NCBI GenBank assembly: GCA_913061345.1
Contig: CAJXTZ010000033.1
Location: 1 to 25,890, forward strand
Direction: 5' to 3'
DNA: 25,890 nt
Origin: an uncultured Erythrobacter sp.
GTDB lineage: Bacteria > Pseudomonadota > Alphaproteobacteria > Sphingomonadales > Sphingomonadaceae
Of the stretch, positions 23,903 through 25,890 are shown one piece after another. Under the pieces are notes generated by a model that saw nothing but the letters and a program-made list of their open reading frames with translations, made no database searches and had not been told where the DNA came from. The number at the start of each line of letters is the position of its first letter. The first letter of the stretch is position 1. Both the position numbers and the translations under genes were made by a program.

Positions 23903-24155
23903 CGCTCACCGGCGGAAGAAGTGCGATCTCGTCACCGTGTTTTGCAGACAAATCTTCCCTATCCAGCAACACCTTACCATTTAAAGCCACTTTTACGGTA
24001 TCTGCCCTGATAGCGTCCGCCAGATGCCGGTTCATATGGCTTTCCAATAAAGCCAGCAGATCGGCCCAATCTATCTCTTCGGTAGTAGCGCCAAATTCGC
24101 TTTCTCCCCTCCCGGCGAGATCAGCCAGCATTCCCAGATAGACAATTCGGATCAT
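23895..24155 (-). CDS. moaD: Molybdopterin synthase sulfur carrier subunit MoaD
   Basis: An 86-residue ubiquitin-fold sulfur carrier. It ends in the Gly-Gly (PPVSGG) that is adenylated and thiocarboxylated before sulfur transfer to the pterin in MoaE. The segments MIRIVYLGMLADLAG and DEIALLPPVSGG are typical of the family. Its ATG overlaps the moaA stop in an ATGA (24152-24155) and its end overlaps moaE, so all three subunits are likely made from one coupled message. Confidence 0.95.
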   Translation of the reverse strand: MIRIVYLGMLADLAGRGESEFGATTEEIDWADLLALLESHMNRHLADAIRADTVKVALNGKVLLDREDLSAKHGDEIALLPPVSGG

Positions 24156-25150
24156 CCGCCGGTCACCGACATATGCCGGCCCAATGCGGGCGCCTCGCCC
24201 TTCCCGATGCGGAAATCGTGCCGCTCCGGCTTAATCGCCATCGCTTGATCCAGCGCAGCCTGTAATTCAGCCTCGGGCTCATCGGATCGCAGCGCAGCAC
24301 GCAGATCGACCCGCTCGCCGCCGCCAAGGCAAGGATAAAGCTGGCCGGTCGTCGTTACCCTGATGCGGTTGCATCCAGAGCAGAAATTCTCCGTCAGTGG
24401 GGTTATCATACCAAGCAGTCCGCCCGTCTCGCGCACCTTTACATAGCGGGACGGGCCGCCGGTACGATGGTTCGAAGCGTTCAGCGTCCAATGCGCCTCC
24501 AATTCCGTGCGCACCTTAGATAAAGGCAGGAAGCGGTCGGTCCGGTCCTCGTCCACAACTCCAAGCGGCATTGTTTCGATCAGCGTGATGTCATGCCCTT
24601 CGCCATGCGCCCACGCGATCAGCGGCTGCAGTTCATGCTCGTTCACGCCCTTGAGTGCGACGGTATTGATCTTGACCTTCAGACCAGCAGCCTTTGCCGC
24701 TGCAATCCCGCCCAGCACCTGAGGCAGCGCATCACGCCGAGCCAGTTCGGCAAAGGTTTTGCGGTCCAGCGTATCAAGCGAAACATTGATCCGCCGCACG
24801 CCCGCATCAGCCAGTGCAACCGCGTGCTGCGCCAGCTGTGTGCCATTGGTGGTCATGGTCAGCTCGTCCAGCTCCGTGCCCACGTGGCGGCCGATGGCCC
24901 GTACCAGATCGACGGCATCCTTACGCAACAGTGGCTCACCGCCCGTCAGTCGAATTTTCCGGATACCGCGTGCCATGAAGCCACGCGCGAGAGCATAAAG
25001 CTCTTCCAGGTCCAGCACTTCCTTGCGCGGCAGGAAGGTCATGCGTTCCGGCATGCAATATGTGCAGCGCAGATCACAGCGATCGGTAATCGATAGCCGC
25101 AGATATGTAATTTGCCGCCCGAACGTATCGACCAGACCCGTCTCTTGCAT
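24152..25150 (-). CDS. moaA: GTP 3',8-cyclase MoaA
   Basis: A 332-residue radical-SAM enzyme that converts GTP to 3',8-cyclo-GTP, the first step of molybdenum-cofactor synthesis. The radical-SAM [4Fe-4S] ligands are Cys25, Cys29 and Cys32 in CDLRCTYC. The second, substrate-binding cluster uses Cys257, Cys260 and Cys274 in FCSGCNRIRVTTTGQLYPC. The SAM-contacting TGGEPLLR is at 69-76. The C-terminal VTGG matches the essential Gly-Gly tail that enters the active site. moaC, which completes the pyranopterin step, is not in the window. The ATG at 25150 follows the small upstream gene by five bases, with GGAG as ribosome-binding site. Confidence 0.97.
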   Translation of the reverse strand: MQETGLVDTFGRQITYLRLSITDRCDLRCTYCMPERMTFLPRKEVLDLEELYALARGFMARGIRKIRLTGGEPLLRKDAVDLVRAIGRHVGTELDELTMTTNGTQLAQHAVALADAGVRRINVSLDTLDRKTFAELARRDALPQVLGGIAAAKAAGLKVKINTVALKGVNEHELQPLIAWAHGEGHDITLIETMPLGVVDEDRTDRFLPLSKVRTELEAHWTLNASNHRTGGPSRYVKVRETGGLLGMITPLTENFCSGCNRIRVTTTGQLYPCLGGGERVDLRAALRSDEPEAELQAALDQAMAIKPERHDFRIGKGEAPALGRHMSVTGG

Positions 25151-25155
25151 ACCCG

Positions 25156-25503
25156 CTACTCCATCTCACCGGCACCCATGCCGTCTGTAGGCAGATACTG
25201 CCCTGTGATACCGGACGCGCCTGCCAAATAGGAGCAGGTGGCCGCAGTTGCCGCTTCATCGTCCCCGGCGATTACGTTGACCCGCACGGGAGCATGGGCC
25301 CGTGCCATATCTCGTGCGACTGCCCGCCGCCAACCCGTATGGTCATGCGGAGCCTGCGGTAGTGCCAGAACCACGCTGGTCGCTCCGCTGGAGACGGCGC
25401 GGGCAATATCTGCGGCAACCCGTCCATAAAATGTTGCAGCAGCTTCGAGCGCATCAGGAGCCAGTGTGCCGGTTTCGATCACAGTTTGACCGTGGGCATC
25501 CAT
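25156..25503 (-). CDS. Small SDR-like (Rossmann-type) protein without catalytic residues
   Basis: A 115-residue protein coupled to folB through a TGATG junction. Its second half resembles the C-terminal part of a short-chain dehydrogenase: ARDMARAHAPVRVNVIAGDD recalls the helix-strand with R-V-N-x-I-A-P-G, and YLAGASGITGQYLPTDGMG recalls the end motif Y-L-x-S...I-T-G-Q...D-G-G. The Gly-rich NAD(P)-binding loop and the Tyr-x3-Lys active site are absent, so it cannot be a normal reductase. It may be a decayed SDR kept as a structural partner. The position between folB and moaA suggests a link to pterin metabolism, possibly as relative of a FolM-type pterin reductase; this is inference. Confidence 0.72.
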   Translation of the reverse strand: MDAHGQTVIETGTLAPDALEAAATFYGRVAADIARAVSSGATSVVLALPQAPHDHTGWRRAVARDMARAHAPVRVNVIAGDDEAATAATCSYLAGASGITGQYLPTDGMGAGEME

Positions 25504-25841
25504 CAGCGCCGCTCGCGCGTCAGCGTAATCCCGATCTGTTCGGACCCGACTGCAATCGAAAGTTTAACGATATGCACGGTAACAGACAGCACCTTGCCAT
25601 CCTGAGCGAACAGCGTCTTGCAAATATGATCCGCGACCGATTCGATCAGCTTGAAATGTACACCATCCGGCAGCGCGTCCGTGCAGGCGAATTTCAAGTC
25701 CATGTAGTTCTTGCTCGCTTCCAGCGGAGTATCGGCATCATAGTGTTCAGCGACCTTATAGGCCGCCTCTATCGTGATCCTCAGCGGCTGGGGCTTGCCC
25801 GTCTCCTCCGAATATATGCCGGTGAGCACATCGGTTTCGAT
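25503..25841 (-). CDS. folB: Dihydroneopterin aldolase, C-terminal part (5' end cut by adapter)
   Basis: The last 112 residues of a FolB-type aldolase, which cleaves 7,8-dihydroneopterin to 6-hydroxymethyl-dihydropterin and glycolaldehyde in folate synthesis. Visible hallmarks are GIYSEETGKPQPLRITIEA (with the pterin-region Glu), the Tyr in SKNYMDLKFA, FKLIESVADHIC carrying the pterin-anchoring Glu, and the catalytic Lys in HIVKLSIA. It is missing perhaps ten N-terminal residues. Codons right of 25841 are adapter; the apparent start MYKRQ is an artefact. Its stop shares one base with the ATG of the next gene (TGATG), implying coupled translation. Confidence 0.88.
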   Translation of the reverse strand: METDVLTGIYSEETGKPQPLRITIEAAYKVAEHYDADTPLEASKNYMDLKFACTDALPDGVHFKLIESVADHICKTLFAQDGKVLSVTVHIVKLSIAVGSEQIGITLTRERR

Positions 25842-25890
25842 CTGTCTCTTATACACATCTCCGAGCCCACGAGACTAGGCATGATCTCGT
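25842..25890 (-). other. Nextera i7-side sequencing adapter (not genomic)
   Basis: Bases 25842-25860 are the inverted 19-bp Tn5 mosaic end and 25861-25875 (CCGAGCCCACGAGAC) the Read 2 adapter. Bases 25876-25883 (TAGGCATG) match the i7 index read of N706, and 25884-25890 the start of the P7 arm. Genomic sequence ends at 25841. The mosaic end supplies a false ATG (25856-25854) that makes folB look complete with the start MYKRQ. Confidence 0.98.

Noticed and set aside
30..25860. Inverted 19-bp Tn5 mosaic ends at the two edges of the window, which could look like a 25.8-kb composite transposon
   Set aside because: Each end continues outward into exact Nextera adapter, index and P5/P7 sequence, and no transposase or resistance gene is present. 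They are library-preparation ends.
1..25890. tRNA, rRNA, CRISPR arrays, prophage or defence genes
   Set aside because: I looked for T-loop-like GTTCGA segments, regular direct repeats, integrases, toxin-antitoxin pairs and nucleases. The few GTTCGAA matches lie inside coding genes or lack a cloverleaf, and nothing else fits.

Overview
The window looks like one assembly contig from a GC-rich alphaproteobacterium, most likely in the Sphingomonadales and perhaps near Erythrobacteraceae. This placement is an inference from the plant-type glutamate-cysteine ligase, the ubiA/rsmE/gshA neighbourhood, the TPR protein-bamB pair, the long Lys/Ala tail on ribosomal protein L21 and the overall base composition. 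No database search was run. Both ends are synthetic. Bases 1-48 and 25842-25890 are Illumina Nextera adapter with index bases, so genomic sequence runs only from 49 to 25841. The first and last genes (smc and folB) are cut at the adapter junctions.

Layout, left to right. 49-2134: the 3' half of smc, then a small AT-richer lipoprotein gene. 2131-4503: a thiol/redox block with soxR (-), a SoxR-box promoter facing a glyoxalase-fold (VOC) gene (+), and gshA (-). 4579-7681: rsmE (-), ubiA (+) and a large membrane protein with an ICMT-like C-terminus (-). 7775-9957: a YfgM-like TPR protein and bamB (-), an envelope-assembly pair. 10096-12116: an alpha/beta hydrolase gene translationally coupled to a GT4 glycosyltransferase (-). 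12169-16865 (+): selO, a DUF3617 periplasmic protein, astD and rarD, with three consecutive hairpins between astD and rarD. 16875-18747 (-): a patatin-like protein followed by pyrC. 18786-21609: ygfZ (+), a TetR regulator (-) divergent from a PF10118-like metal-dependent hydrolase (+), and a GNAT acetyltransferase (-). 21811-22620 (-): rpmA and rplU, followed by a strong intrinsic terminator. 22867-23406 (+): a lipoprotein. 23417-25841 (-): a tightly overlapping pterin cluster, folB - SDR-like small protein - moaA - moaD - moaE.

Most of the window is housekeeping: chromosome segregation, glutathione, ubiquinone, pyrimidine, folate and molybdenum-cofactor synthesis, ribosomal proteins and outer-membrane assembly. 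Packing is very tight. All seven convergent gene pairs are separated by at most 18 bp, or overlap. I see no prophage, insertion sequence, CRISPR array, tRNA, rRNA or defence island, and no clear candidate for a new multi-gene system. The better leads are the SoxR-controlled VOC gene, the SelO that lacks both cysteines of the E. coli redox switch, the non-catalytic SDR-like protein between folB and moaA, the ICMT-like protein with a long extra membrane domain, and the three-hairpin intergenic segment. No stretch over 300 bases lacks a gene; the longest gaps are 15649-15926, 22621-22866 and 21610-21810.
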